Assembly: GCA_011391735.1 (NCBI GenBank)
Contig: JAABPY010000159.1
Span: 1-41,544 of the forward strand
Reading direction: 5' to 3'
From: Sulfuricurvum sp.
GTDB lineage: Bacteria; Campylobacterota; Campylobacteria; Campylobacterales; Sulfurimonadaceae
DNA: 41,544 nt
Of this stretch, positions 17,707 through 26,968 are shown one piece after another. A program made the translations under genes and the position numbers. Under the pieces are notes generated by a model. It made no database searches and was not told where the DNA came from. It saw only the letters and a program-made list of their open reading frames with translations. How positions within the stretch are numbered: position 1 is the stretch's first letter; the number at the start of each line of letters is the position of its first letter.

Positions 17707-18235
17707 GGTGTTCCTTATAATAGTGTGTAATCTCATTTTCAATACTCTCAGGGAGTCCAAGTGGACACAATGAGGTTCGAAAATCGGTTGAGCTGATGGG
17801 CTCGTTGACCACAAGGGCAATCATCCCCTCAGGGATGGGAATAGCATTTCGCGTAGCCACTACAAAAGTGACGATGGTTTTGAGCGTCTCATACTCATGC
17901 CACAAAGGGAGACTCTCAAGATTATCGGCTCCGATAATCAGATAGAGCTTTTTACATTGTGTGGCATAATGACGCACGGTTTCGATGGTATAAACACTTC
18001 GATGGTGCCGTATTTCGAAATCACTAATGGTGACACGAGGATAGGAGGCAAAGATTTTTTTGAGCCAACGAAGTCGTAGTTCGCCATCCGCAACGATAGA
18101 ATTTTTAAAAGGGTTGCGAAAAGCGGGGACAATAATAAGCTGATCACACTCCAAACACTCAAGTGCTTTGAGTGCTACACAAAGGTGTCCTCTGTGAGGA
18201 GGATCAAAACTACCGCCATAAAGTGCTAATTTCAT
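17690..18235 (-). CDS. nadD: Nicotinate-nucleotide adenylyltransferase
   Basis: Joins nicotinate mononucleotide and ATP to give deamido-NAD, a late step of NAD synthesis. The nucleotidyltransferase signature ALYGGSFDPPHRGH is at the N-terminus. LIIGADNLESLPLWHEYE and the C-terminal ISSTDFR (family ISSTxIR) complete the active site. Of several close start options (TTG 18244, ATG 18241, ATG 18235) I chose 18235, which begins MKLALYGG as in most family members; no ribosome site clearly decides. This gives 181 aa. It is transcribed with rsfS. Confidence 0.93.
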   Translation of the reverse strand: MKLALYGGSFDPPHRGHLCVALKALECLECDQLIIVPAFRNPFKNSIVADGELRLRWLKKIFASYPRVTISDFEIRHHRSVYTIETVRHYATQCKKLYLIIGADNLESLPLWHEYETLKTIVTFVVATRNAIPIPEGMIALVVNEPISSTDFRTSLCPLGLPESIENEITHYYKEHHEPTN

Positions 18236-18271
18236 CACCATCAACTTTATTTTAAACGAAATTATAACCGA

Positions 18272-18284
18272 TTTTTGGTAAAAT
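18272..18284 (+). promoter_or_regulatory. Candidate promoter for gapA
   Basis: TTTTTGGTAAAAT ends in a -10-like TAAAAT 33 bases before the gapA start. A T-rich run plus G just before the -10 box fits the vegetative promoter pattern described for Campylobacter, which lacks a strong -35 box. The same 13 bases occur upstream of bamD. Confidence 0.5.
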
Positions 18285-18316
18285 CATCTTATTGTCAAAT
18301 TAGGAGAAAAGGTTTA

Positions 18317-19330
18317 ATGGCGTTAAAAATCGCTATCAACGGATTTGGGCGTATCGGACGCTCAGTAACTCGTCTAATATCAAGGCGAGATGACGTACAG
18401 CTTGTAGCGATCAATGATATGGCATCCATCGAGATGATGTGTTATCTTTTGCAAAATGATTCGGTTCATGGGCAGTTTGACGACGTATCGGTTGTGGATG
18501 AAACGACACTTCAAATCGGTGCTGATCGAGTAAAAGTTTTTTGTGAGAAAGATCCTTCAAAATTAAATTTTGGGGCTTTAGGGGCAGAGGTCGTCTTTGA
18601 GTGCAGTGGTTTGTTTTTGGGTACCGCAGTCACGAAGCACCATTTACGAGATGGTGTTACACATGTTATTTTGTCGGCTCCAAAAAATGATGATGTGACA
18701 CCGACCTACGTGTTGGGGGTAAATCACCATCATTATAAAGGGGAAGCGATATTTTCCAATGCGTCGTGTACCACGAATTGCTTGGGTCCTATTGCACGAA
18801 TACTTGATGAAACGTTCGGGATTGAGAAAGGGTTGATGACCACCATTCATGCTTATACAAATGGGCAGGCGATTATCGACACGGCGCATGGAACCGACAA
18901 ACGTCGCTCTCGTGCAGCAGGACTTAATATGGTCCCTACGACGACGGGTGCTGCCAAAGCTCTTTCGTTGGTGTTGCCCAATTTAGAGGGGAAATTGCAC
19001 GGTCAAAGTGTCCGTGTCCCCACCCCTGATGTCTCAATGGTTGATTTGAATGTCGTCGTATCGACAAAAACGACAAAAGAGGCTCTAAGTACACTGTTTA
19101 AACACTATGCAATGGGAGAAATGAAGGGTATTTTGGACATAGATGAGCGATATCGTGTATCGCAGGATTTTGTGGGGTCGTCTTTTAGCGCTACGGTGGC
19201 GGATGATTTGATTCAAGTTATTGATGGAAATTTGATTAAAATTATGGCGTGGTACGATAATGAATGGGGTTATTCGAATCGTCTTATCGAGATGGCATTG
19301 TATGTCACCAATTTTAAAGGAGTAAAATGA
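18317..19330 (+). CDS. gapA: Glyceraldehyde-3-phosphate dehydrogenase, type I
   Basis: Tetrameric cytosolic enzyme interconverting glyceraldehyde 3-phosphate and 1,3-bisphosphoglycerate. The Rossmann motif INGFGRIGR is at the N-terminus, [15 protein letters not shown] is typical of the cofactor region, and the catalytic Cys lies in [23 protein letters not shown] closes the domain. The ORF track begins 14 codons too early; the ATG at 18317 follows TAGGAGAAAAGG and gives 337 aa. In an autotrophic or gluconeogenic Campylobacterota cell the flux would mostly run towards sugars; this is inference. The stop overlaps the pgk start by four bases. Confidence 0.96.
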   Translation: MALKIAINGFGRIGRSVTRLISRRDDVQLVAINDMASIEMMCYLLQNDSVHGQFDDVSVVDETTLQIGADRVKVFCEKDPSKLNFGALGAEVVFECSGLFLGTAVTKHHLRDGVTHVILSAPKNDDVTPTYVLGVNHHHYKGEAIFSNASCTTNCLGPIARILDETFGIEKGLMTTIHAYTNGQAIIDTAHGTDKRRSRAAGLNMVPTTTGAAKALSLVLPNLEGKLHGQSVRVPTPDVSMVDLNVVVSTKTTKEALSTLFKHYAMGEMKGILDIDERYRVSQDFVGSSFSATVADDLIQVIDGNLIKIMAWYDNEWGYSNRLIEMALYVTNFKGVK

Positions 19331-20520
19331 AACTGTTAAGCATTAAAGAGTGTGATATATTTCAAAAAAAAGTCTTTATCCGATGTGATTTTAACGTCCC
19401 TACGGATGATTTTGGGAACATTACGGATGATCGACGTATTCGTTCAGCACTGGCTACCATTAAGTATTGTTTGGATCAAAAGTGCGCCATTATTTTGGCA
19501 TCTCATTTTGGTCGTCCAAAAGCGGGTGTATTTAGTGAAGAAGATTCTCTGGCTCACGTAGCACGACGGCTTCACCAGCTTCTTAAAGTGGATGTGATTT
19601 TGGCATCCGATGTTGTGGGTGAAGATGCCAAAACACGTGCGGCAAATCTTGCAGATGGAGAGATATTATTACTGGAAAATCTCCGATTTGAAGCGGGAGA
19701 GACCAAAAATGACCCAGCATTTAGTGCACAGTTAGCAGCCCTTGCCGAAGTGTATATTAATGATGCGTTTGGGGTGAGTCACCGTGCCCATGCGTCGGTT
19801 GCGGGGATTACTGAACATTTTGATACGGCGCATAAAGCAGCAGGATTTTTGCTTCTCAAAGAGATTGAATTTTTTGATATTTTATTGGACAACCCCGTTC
19901 GCCCTTTTGTAGCGATTATCGGGGGATCGAAAGTATCGGGGAAACTTGAGGCACTCATTAATTTGTTGCCCAAAGTGGATAAAGTACTCATTGGTGGGGG
20001 GATGGCGTTTACGTTTCTTAAAGCGATGGGATACGACATCGGAAATTCCCTTGTTGAAGACGATTTGATCCCCGAAGCGATCAAAATTATGGAAGAGGCC
20101 AAAGAGTTGGGGGTTAAATTTTACCTTCCCGTTGATGTTGTGGCAGCGGAGACATTTGCTCCCGATGCGATGAGTCGTTTGGTAAGTGCGCAAGAAATTC
20201 CTCACAGTTGGATGGGACTGGATATTGGACCTGCAACCGTGCGTCTTTATCGTCAAGTTTTGGCGGATGTTCAGACGATTTTGTGGAATGGACCGATGGG
20301 GGTGTATGAAATGGAGCGTTTTGCTCGAGGATCGAATAAAATCGCCCACTTTGTTGCCGATTCGTATGCGACAACGGTAGTGGGTGGTGGTGATACGGCG
20401 GATTTGGTTCAACGTATCGGCTTGGATGAAGAGATGAGTTTTATCTCCACTGGGGGCGGTGCGTCGCTTGAGTTACTTGAGGGTAAAGTGCTTCCAGGTG
20501 TTAAACCTTTGATGGTATAA
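19327..20520 (+). CDS. pgk: Phosphoglycerate kinase
   Basis: Transfers phosphate between 1,3-bisphosphoglycerate and ADP. Of 397 aa, the N-terminal substrate domain has [29 protein letters not shown] and [19 protein letters not shown] and [15 protein letters not shown] follow, and the C-terminal nucleotide domain has [14 protein letters not shown] and the glycine-rich [10 protein letters not shown] with [14 protein letters not shown]. All blocks are intact. The ATG lies inside the gapA stop (ATGA), so the two are translationally coupled. tpiA follows 11 nt later. Confidence 0.97.
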   Translation: MKLLSIKECDIFQKKVFIRCDFNVPTDDFGNITDDRRIRSALATIKYCLDQKCAIILASHFGRPKAGVFSEEDSLAHVARRLHQLLKVDVILASDVVGEDAKTRAANLADGEILLLENLRFEAGETKNDPAFSAQLAALAEVYINDAFGVSHRAHASVAGITEHFDTAHKAAGFLLLKEIEFFDILLDNPVRPFVAIIGGSKVSGKLEALINLLPKVDKVLIGGGMAFTFLKAMGYDIGNSLVEDDLIPEAIKIMEEAKELGVKFYLPVDVVAAETFAPDAMSRLVSAQEIPHSWMGLDIGPATVRLYRQVLADVQTILWNGPMGVYEMERFARGSNKIAHFVADSYATTVVGGGDTADLVQRIGLDEEMSFISTGGGASLELLEGKVLPGVKPLMV

Positions 20521-20531
20521 AAGGAAAAGAA

Positions 20532-22084
<1,553 letters not shown>

Positions 22085-22092
22085 AATTTTCA

Positions 22093-22272
22093 ATGAAATA
22101 TAATTTTGAATGGGATCCTAAAAAAGCAACAACTAATTATAAAAAGCACAGTGTGGCTTTTGAGGTTGCTGTATCTGTTTTCAAAGATAAAAGAGCTGTT
22201 TCCATCTATGATGAAAATCATAGTGACTCAGAAGAACGTTGGATTACGATAGGATTGGATGAAGTGATATGA
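22093..22272 (+). pseudogene. brnT: Truncated BrnT-type toxin gene
   Basis: Not in the ORF track because it has only 59 codons. The translation starts MKYNFEWDPKKATTNYKKHSV, continues with FEVAVSVFKDKRAVSIYDENHSDSEERWITIGLDEV, and then stops. This is the N-terminal two thirds of BrnT, a RelE-like ribonuclease toxin of about 90 aa. The rest of the fold, usually including an I-S-A-R-like strand and a terminal helix, is absent. Three bases later, in another frame, the sequence reads tat gag gag tga (YEE, stop), matching the usual BrnT C-terminus, so an internal deletion with frame change is the simplest explanation. The antitoxin gene follows at once. The toxin is unlikely to be active. Confidence 0.75.
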
Positions 22273-22290
22273 TCTATGAGGAGTGAATCG

Positions 22291-22494
22291 ATGAAAAAAG
22301 AGTACGATTTTTCGAAAGGGGTGCGTGGTAAGTTCTATGACGAAAACGCTACCTTTAATATCCCTGTTTATCTCGAGCCAGAGAATGAATCGTTTATTCG
22401 TAAAATTGCCGAAGAGAAAAAAATGACATTTAGCAATATCGTGAATCAATTGCTCTCAAAAGATCGAGAGCTTATTTTATTGGCGAGTGGGTGA
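22291..22494 (+). CDS. brnA: BrnA-like antitoxin
   Basis: A 67-aa protein beginning MKKEYDFSKGVRGKFY and continuing FNIPVYLEPENESFIRKIAEEKKMTFSNIVNQLLSKDREL. This is a ribbon-helix-helix-type pattern: one DNA-binding strand then two helices, as in BrnA/CopG-like antitoxins that bind BrnT and repress their own operon. I chose the ATG at 22291, which follows GAGGAG with 7-nt spacing; the ORF track's ATG at 22276 lies upstream of that site. The gene is intact although its partner toxin is truncated, leaving an orphan antitoxin. Confidence 0.85.
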   Translation: MKKEYDFSKGVRGKFYDENATFNIPVYLEPENESFIRKIAEEKKMTFSNIVNQLLSKDRELILLASG

Positions 22495-22525
22495 TAGACG
22501 TTACCAAACGTTACTTCCCTATCAC
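22491..22525. terminator. Inverted repeat between convergent brnA and lipoprotein genes
   Basis: GTGATAG at 22491 pairs with CTATCAC at 22519-22525, and inside it ACGTT pairs with AACGT around ACCA, with a 7-nt bulge on one side. The structure spans both convergent stop codons. It has no T tract, so a bidirectional transcription-stop role is only a suggestion. Confidence 0.35.
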
Positions 22526-22912
22526 GGGCAATTTCTCCAATTTTTCGATACCTGAGGGCTCTTTTGCCTTTCCCTCATTCATTTTTTCTTTATTTTCGTG
22601 ATAGTTTTTCCATTTGTCGGCGTAGTGTTGGAGTGTAAACGATTCATTTTCTTCCATTTGAACTTTTTCATTTTTGTGCGCTACGGCGTTTTGGGTGGGG
22701 GGTGTGGAGGCTGAGGGTTCACTAAGCGGTGCCCACTCCTCTTTGAGCCAACCATCTAACCCTTTTTGCATCACCCCCCCCTTGGATACCGACGTTGTGC
22801 TTGGTGATACGCTACTTAGTGAGCTGTTTTGAGAAGGGGTGACTCCCACGGTGTTGGCAGCACAACCGCCAAATACCAAAAAAGTGAAAGTAAGGAGCAG
22901 GGAACGTTTCAT
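22511..22912 (-). CDS. Putative lipoprotein with a G8 tract
   Basis: 133 aa, not recognised. The N-terminus MKRSLLLTFTFLVFGGCAAN is a type II signal peptide with lipobox FGGC, so the mature protein would be a small lipoprotein. A Ser/Thr-rich, disordered-looking linker follows, then a charged Glu/Lys-rich region that probably forms a helix (EENESFTLQHYADKWKNYHENKEKM). On the coding strand the gene contains eight consecutive G (22774-22781) around codon 45, encoding KGGV. Slippage there would switch the frame. A TATAGT box lies about 40 bases upstream of the start. Confidence 0.75.
   Translation of the reverse strand: MKRSLLLTFTFLVFGGCAANTVGVTPSQNSSLSSVSPSTTSVSKGGVMQKGLDGWLKEEWAPLSEPSASTPPTQNAVAHKNEKVQMEENESFTLQHYADKWKNYHENKEKMNEGKAKEPSGIEKLEKLPVIGK
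22774..22781 (-). repeat. G8 homopolymer inside the lipoprotein gene
   Basis: Eight C on the plus strand, G8 on the coding strand. G tracts of this kind are classic slippage sites for on/off switching in Campylobacterota. It lies early in the reading frame, so gain or loss of a base would truncate the protein. Confidence 0.6.
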
Positions 22913-22951
22913 ACATCTTCCTAAAGGGGATTGAATTTTTGATTGATGGAA

Positions 22952-22957
22952 ACTATA
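22952..22957 (-). promoter_or_regulatory. Candidate -10 box for the lipoprotein gene
   Basis: On the minus strand this reads TATAGT, 39 bases before the lipoprotein ATG. No convincing -35 box. The remaining 170 bases up to the porin start show no recognisable gene; the porin promoter must lie there, but I could not pin it. Confidence 0.3.
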
Positions 22958-23132
22958 CCATACTTATTACATATTTGTCACATTCCTATTTTTGGGCGTT
23001 TGCGTAGGGTAAACGATTAGCAAACAAGCTTTTGGGATTACAGCGTTGTTTAAGAAAGCTGTAGTTACAATTAACATCGACGAAACAACAACGGGATAAC
23101 TCCCAAACTCAAGTTTTATTTAAGGAGAATCA

Positions 23133-24407
23133 ATGAAATTAGTTAAAATGAGTATTGCAGCAGCAGTATTACTAGGTGCAAGTGCATTCGCAATCGACAA
23201 TGTAAAAGTAGACGGTGATGCGAAACTTTATTATTTGACAAGTGACAAAGGTGCTGGCTCAGACCTTTTTAATAAAGGTTCAAGTGCTGCTGATACAGCT
23301 CTTCGTCTTGGTGTAACAGGCGATTTGATGAAAGGGGTTTCTTTCGGTTTGACTGGATATGCGGTTAGTACTCTTGGTCTTGAGAATAATCTTGTAAGTA
23401 ATACGTTTACAGGGGCACATTCAGCTGTAAGTCCACTTCCATTAACAACTCGTCCTAATGTTGAAGACGAAGCATGGATGGGTGAAGCATGGTTGGCAGC
23501 ATCTATGGGAAAAACAACAGCAAAATTAGGTCGTATGGCACTCGATACACCTTTAGCCTTTAGCGAAACATGGTCAATCGTCCCTAATACCTTTGAATCA
23601 ATTGTTGCTATCAATCAAGATCTTCCAGATACTACACTCGTAGGTGCATGGGTTGGTAAAGGAAATGGTGCTAACACAGTAGGTTCTATAGCAGGTGCGG
23701 GTGCATATAGTAATACAAATGATCTTGGTATTGATGGTATTATGGGTGAAAATGCTAGATTTGGTACATTTATGAAAAATGGTGCATACGCAGTAGCAGC
23801 TGTTAATAATTCATTTAAACCTCTTGTCGCACAAGCATGGTACTACAATGTTGTTGACGTTGCTGATGCCTATTGGTTGCAAGCGGATTGGGATTGCCAA
23901 TTGGTTAAAGACGCAAAATTAGGTGTTCAATATGCAAATATGTCACCAAAGGGTGCAGCAGTAACATTAGTTCCAACAATTAAAGATTCATCAGCGTATG
24001 CCGTTAAAGCAGCGTACAATGGTGTACAAAACCTAAAACTATCTGTTGCTTACTCGGAAGCAGATAAAGACGGTACATTGCAAATTGCTAACGTTGCAAC
24101 TAATAATGTTGGGGCTACTGCACAATCTAAATTGTATACAGAAGCATACTGGGCGTATGGGTATGTAGGTAAGGCAGGTGCTAAAACGGTAATGGCTGCA
24201 GGTGAGTACAATGCAGGTGTTGCAACGTTGAACGCACAATATACAAATACAGACGGTACTACTGTAGCAGGCGATATGCAAGAAATTATGCTATCCGCTG
24301 GTAAAGATTTCGGACCGTTGAATGCAACGGCTGTTTATTTGAACACAGAACTTAATGGTGGAAATAGCTATAACACTGCTCTTGCAATGTTGAAACTTAA
24401 ATTCTAA
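23133..24407 (+). CDS. Major outer-membrane porin (Campylobacterota type)
   Basis: 424 aa with an N-terminal signal peptide MKLVKMSIAAAVLLGASAFA (cleavage likely before IDNVKVDGD). The mature part alternates polar and hydrophobic residues in beta-strand fashion, with many Gly, Asn, Ala and aromatic residues, and ends in a strand AMLKLKF with terminal Phe, the usual outer-membrane barrel sorting signal. The start VKVDGDAKLYY resembles the first strand of other Campylobacterota porins. It has a strong AAGGAG site, codon choice unlike its neighbours that suggests high expression, its own terminator, and stands alone. Substrate preference cannot be read. Confidence 0.85.
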   Translation: MKLVKMSIAAAVLLGASAFAIDNVKVDGDAKLYYLTSDKGAGSDLFNKGSSAADTALRLGVTGDLMKGVSFGLTGYAVSTLGLENNLVSNTFTGAHSAVSPLPLTTRPNVEDEAWMGEAWLAASMGKTTAKLGRMALDTPLAFSETWSIVPNTFESIVAINQDLPDTTLVGAWVGKGNGANTVGSIAGAGAYSNTNDLGIDGIMGENARFGTFMKNGAYAVAAVNNSFKPLVAQAWYYNVVDVADAYWLQADWDCQLVKDAKLGVQYANMSPKGAAVTLVPTIKDSSAYAVKAAYNGVQNLKLSVAYSEADKDGTLQIANVATNNVGATAQSKLYTEAYWAYGYVGKAGAKTVMAAGEYNAGVATLNAQYTNTDGTTVAGDMQEIMLSAGKDFGPLNATAVYLNTELNGGNSYNTALAMLKLKF

Positions 24408-24423
24408 TTTTTCATTCTTCTTC

Positions 24424-24454
24424 TCACCCCTTTTTGGGGTGAAGCTTCTTTTTC
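24424..24454 (+). terminator. Rho-independent terminator of the porin gene
   Basis: TCACCCC-TTTTT-GGGGTGA forms a 7-bp GC-rich stem with a 5-nt loop 17 bases after the porin stop, followed by AGCTTCTTTTTC. Confidence 0.85.
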
Positions 24455-24467
24455 ACGCTTCTTTCGT

Positions 24468-24473
24468 TATAAT
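24468..24473 (+). promoter_or_regulatory. Candidate -10 box giving a leaderless permease mRNA
   Basis: A perfect TATAAT ends six bases before the permease ATG (24480). Normal initiation about 6-7 bases after the box would begin at or next to that ATG, and no ribosome site precedes it. Confidence 0.5.
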
Positions 24474-24479
24474 TATTTT

Positions 24480-25433
24480 ATGAAATATTTACTCCGTTCC
24501 CTCTCCTATACCTTTTTAATGCTCTTCTTGATATCTTTGATCTCTTTTGGTGCGATGCACGCAGCCCCTAACAGTTTTATGGGGGGCGAACTTAATCCCA
24601 ATATGACCCCTGAACACATCGCACAACTCAAAGCGATTTACGGTCTTGATAAACCACTGCTTCAACAGTACATCGATTGGGTTATCAATCTCTCCCAACT
24701 CAATTTTGGTATCTCTTTCGTCAGTGGTCAAAACGTCAATGAGGTGATTTGGGAGCGACTACCTGTGACGTTGTGGATGAATAGTATTGCCCTTGTCGTC
24801 ACCTTCATCCTCTCCCTTTGGATGGGGATCAAAGCGGCGATGAAGGTGGATACTATGAGTGATACGGTTGTGGGGCAAATTTCCTTGATTAGTTTTGCGA
24901 TGCCTTCGTATTATTTGGCATTGGTGCTTATGATGCTCTTTAGTGTCACCTTGGGATGGTTTCCTATCGCAGGGCTTCATTCGTTGGAACCGCCTGTTGG
25001 GTTAGGGTATTATCTTGATATGGGGTGGCATTTGAGCTTGCCGATACTGGTGATGATATTTGTTGGTGTTGGAAGTTTGGCGTTGTATATCCGTTCCCTT
25101 ACATTGGAAATTCTAAAAAGTGATTATGTCTATTTTGCCAAAGCACGGGGGCTTGAGGAGAAAAAAATTATTCGCTATTTTATTTTGCCCAATTTATTGC
25201 CCCCTATTGTGACTATGCTAGGGCTTTCACTTCCCGGATTGATCGGTGGATCGGTATTGTTGGAGTCTATTTTTGGGATTGAGGGGATGGGGCAACTTTT
25301 TTATCTTAGTGCGATGAGTCGGGATTATCCTGTGATTATGGGAGTGTTGATGATGAGTGCATTTTTGACCCTCATCGGCAATCAAATCGCCGATGCGGTA
25401 CTACTGAAGCTTAATCCGTTTGTGAAGCGGTAA
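24480..25433 (+). CDS. ABC transporter permease, DppB/OppB type (orphan)
   Basis: Inner-membrane permease subunit of 317 aa, of the peptide/nickel importer family. It has an N-terminal transmembrane helix, a periplasmic segment with MTPEHIAQLKAIYGLDKPLLQQYIDWV that is typical of DppB, then about five helices. The cytoplasmic coupling loop YFAKARGLEEKKIIRYFILPNLLPP is the EAA motif that contacts the ATPase. Normally such a gene sits with dppA, dppC and dppDF; here none is near, the partner genes being a porin and nusA. It may use components encoded elsewhere. There is no ribosome site before the ATG. Confidence 0.9.
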   Translation: MKYLLRSLSYTFLMLFLISLISFGAMHAAPNSFMGGELNPNMTPEHIAQLKAIYGLDKPLLQQYIDWVINLSQLNFGISFVSGQNVNEVIWERLPVTLWMNSIALVVTFILSLWMGIKAAMKVDTMSDTVVGQISLISFAMPSYYLALVLMMLFSVTLGWFPIAGLHSLEPPVGLGYYLDMGWHLSLPILVMIFVGVGSLALYIRSLTLEILKSDYVYFAKARGLEEKKIIRYFILPNLLPPIVTMLGLSLPGLIGGSVLLESIFGIEGMGQLFYLSAMSRDYPVIMGVLMMSAFLTLIGNQIADAVLLKLNPFVKR

Positions 25434-25435
25434 GC

Positions 25436-26560
25436 TTAATTCCCAAATAGAGCTTCGAGTGAACTGAGTCCCTCTTTTTTCTCTTCTTGTTGTCCTGTTG
25501 CGCTATCACCGTGTTCTTTGAGCTCGATGATATACCCTGTGAGCATGGAAGCTAGACGGATATTGATTCCACTTTTACCGATGGCTTTGGATTTTTGGTC
25601 ACTTGGGAGGGTGACGATTGCTTTTCGCTCCCCATTTTCATCTTCGGTTACGCTAACGGCACTGATAATAGCGGGGCTCATTGCACGAGAGATGAAAAGT
25701 TCTGGTGAGGCACTGTACTCAACACAGTCGATATTCTCACCGCATAGCTCTTCACTCACCGCATTGATACGCACCCCTCGAACCCCAACAGTGGCTCCAA
25801 TAGGATCAATTTGGGGACGGTTGGTGTAGAGGGCGATTTTGGCACGCTCTCCGGGGATACGGGCACATTTTTCGACGATAACGATACCGTCTTTGATCTC
25901 AGGAACCTCAAGGGCAAGAAGCTCTTCGAGAAATTTGGGGGCAGTACGGGAAAGTTCCATCGAAATTCCTGCTGCTTTATCCACATTGACACGGCGAACG
26001 AGGGCACTAACGACATCACCCACTTTGAATTTTTCCCCTTTGATACGGCTTTTCATCGGGAGGAGGGCACGAATTTCATCAATCTCAATGGTGGTATTTT
26101 GGTCATTATCGACACGGGTGACACGCCCTGATACAATTTGATTGATCTTGTTTTTGTATTTGTCGTAGAGTTCGTTTTCAACAAGACGTTGGATATGAAA
26201 CTCGATTTCACGGTGAAGAGTTGAAAAGGCACTTCGACCGTACGTTTCAAGCTCATGCTCCATTTGGAGCTCATCACCAAGCTCTGCCTCATCATCAATC
26301 TCTTTGGCAGCGCTAATGCTCATATACGCTCCTGCACTCTCCCCCTCTAGTTGGGGAGCATCATCGGCAACGACGGTAATGACTTGACGCAGTTTGATCT
26401 GCTTGGTTTTCTCATCGACATCGGCTTCAAAGGCAAAAGTGGGGTTGATAAGACGTTTGGCGGTTTGGATAAAAGCGGTTTTGATCGCTTCGGTGACGTT
26501 TTCACGTTTGAGCCCTTTTTCACTGGCGATAGAGTCGATAATATCTAACATATTTTCCAT
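25436..26560 (-). CDS. nusA: Transcription termination/antitermination factor NusA
   Basis: RNA-polymerase-associated factor, 374 aa from the chosen start. The N-terminal domain (MLDIIDSIASEKGLKRENVTEAIKTAF) binds polymerase, followed by an S1 domain (VSGRVTRVDNDQNTTIEIDEIRALLPMKSRI) and two KH domains (GVRGVRINAVSEELCGENIDCVEYS and AIGKSGINIRLASMLTGYIIEL). It lacks the extra acidic C-terminal repeats of the E. coli protein, as in many bacteria. The ORF track starts 49 codons too early; the ATG at 26560 has an AAGGA site. It converges on the permease with a 2-base gap. Confidence 0.96.
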   Translation of the reverse strand: MENMLDIIDSIASEKGLKRENVTEAIKTAFIQTAKRLINPTFAFEADVDEKTKQIKLRQVITVVADDAPQLEGESAGAYMSISAAKEIDDEAELGDELQMEHELETYGRSAFSTLHREIEFHIQRLVENELYDKYKNKINQIVSGRVTRVDNDQNTTIEIDEIRALLPMKSRIKGEKFKVGDVVSALVRRVNVDKAAGISMELSRTAPKFLEELLALEVPEIKDGIVIVEKCARIPGERAKIALYTNRPQIDPIGATVGVRGVRINAVSEELCGENIDCVEYSASPELFISRAMSPAIISAVSVTEDENGERKAIVTLPSDQKSKAIGKSGINIRLASMLTGYIIELKEHGDSATGQQEEKKEGLSSLEALFGN

Positions 26561-26681
26561 AGGAATATCCTTGTTGTTGGGTAGATCATAAAAAAATAAA
26601 ATGTGATACGGGAAAGCTTTTTTATGAAGGAGTAGCATTGTACAAAAAAAACGCTTAATAGGATATTTATTGAAACGCCGA

Positions 26682-26687
26682 TATAAT
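26682..26687 (+). promoter_or_regulatory. Candidate -10 box for the HP0268-miaB operon
   Basis: TATAAT, 38 bases before the ATG of the HP0268-like gene. No good -35 match at 16-18 bases, which is usual for Campylobacterota. Confidence 0.5.
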
Positions 26688-26725
26688 AGCCCAATTATCA
26701 AGAACAATCACAAAGGGATGAATCC

Positions 26726-26968
26726 ATGGAATTAAAACTTGCGCGTAGCGAAAATGACGCTAAACCAAAGAAAATCGATCTAAAAAAATTGACCGAGATG
26801 GTGGAGAAAAACAACTCGTTTATCCTCTATTTCGACCGTGAAAACTCCCATAAAGATTTGCTTGCCTTGCAAGATCATTTCGAAAAAGAGGGAAAAAGTT
26901 TTTATATGCGTGAAGTGAAGTTTGGACTCTCTGCGAGTGAGTACATGTATGAGGTTCACATTTTATAA
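26726..26968 (+). CDS. HP0268-family small protein
   Basis: 80 aa, alpha/beta, no signal. The order HP0268-like gene, miaB, DUF374 acyltransferase matches what I recall of Helicobacter pylori HP0268-HP0269-HP0270. The sequence also fits that family: an N-terminal LKLARS strand, then [50 protein letters not shown] and a terminal YMYEVHIL strand. The H. pylori protein has been reported to have nuclease activity in vitro; its cellular role is unclear. The stop shares one base with the miaB start, so the two are tightly coupled. Confidence 0.82.
   Translation: MELKLARSENDAKPKKIDLKKLTEMVEKNNSFILYFDRENSHKDLLALQDHFEKEGKSFYMREVKFGLSASEYMYEVHIL

Noticed and set aside
19882-20412. 176-aa minus-strand ORF opposite pgk
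   Set aside because: It is antisense to an intact, well-conserved pgk and its translation is rich in His, Arg and Asn with no motif. It is a shadow.
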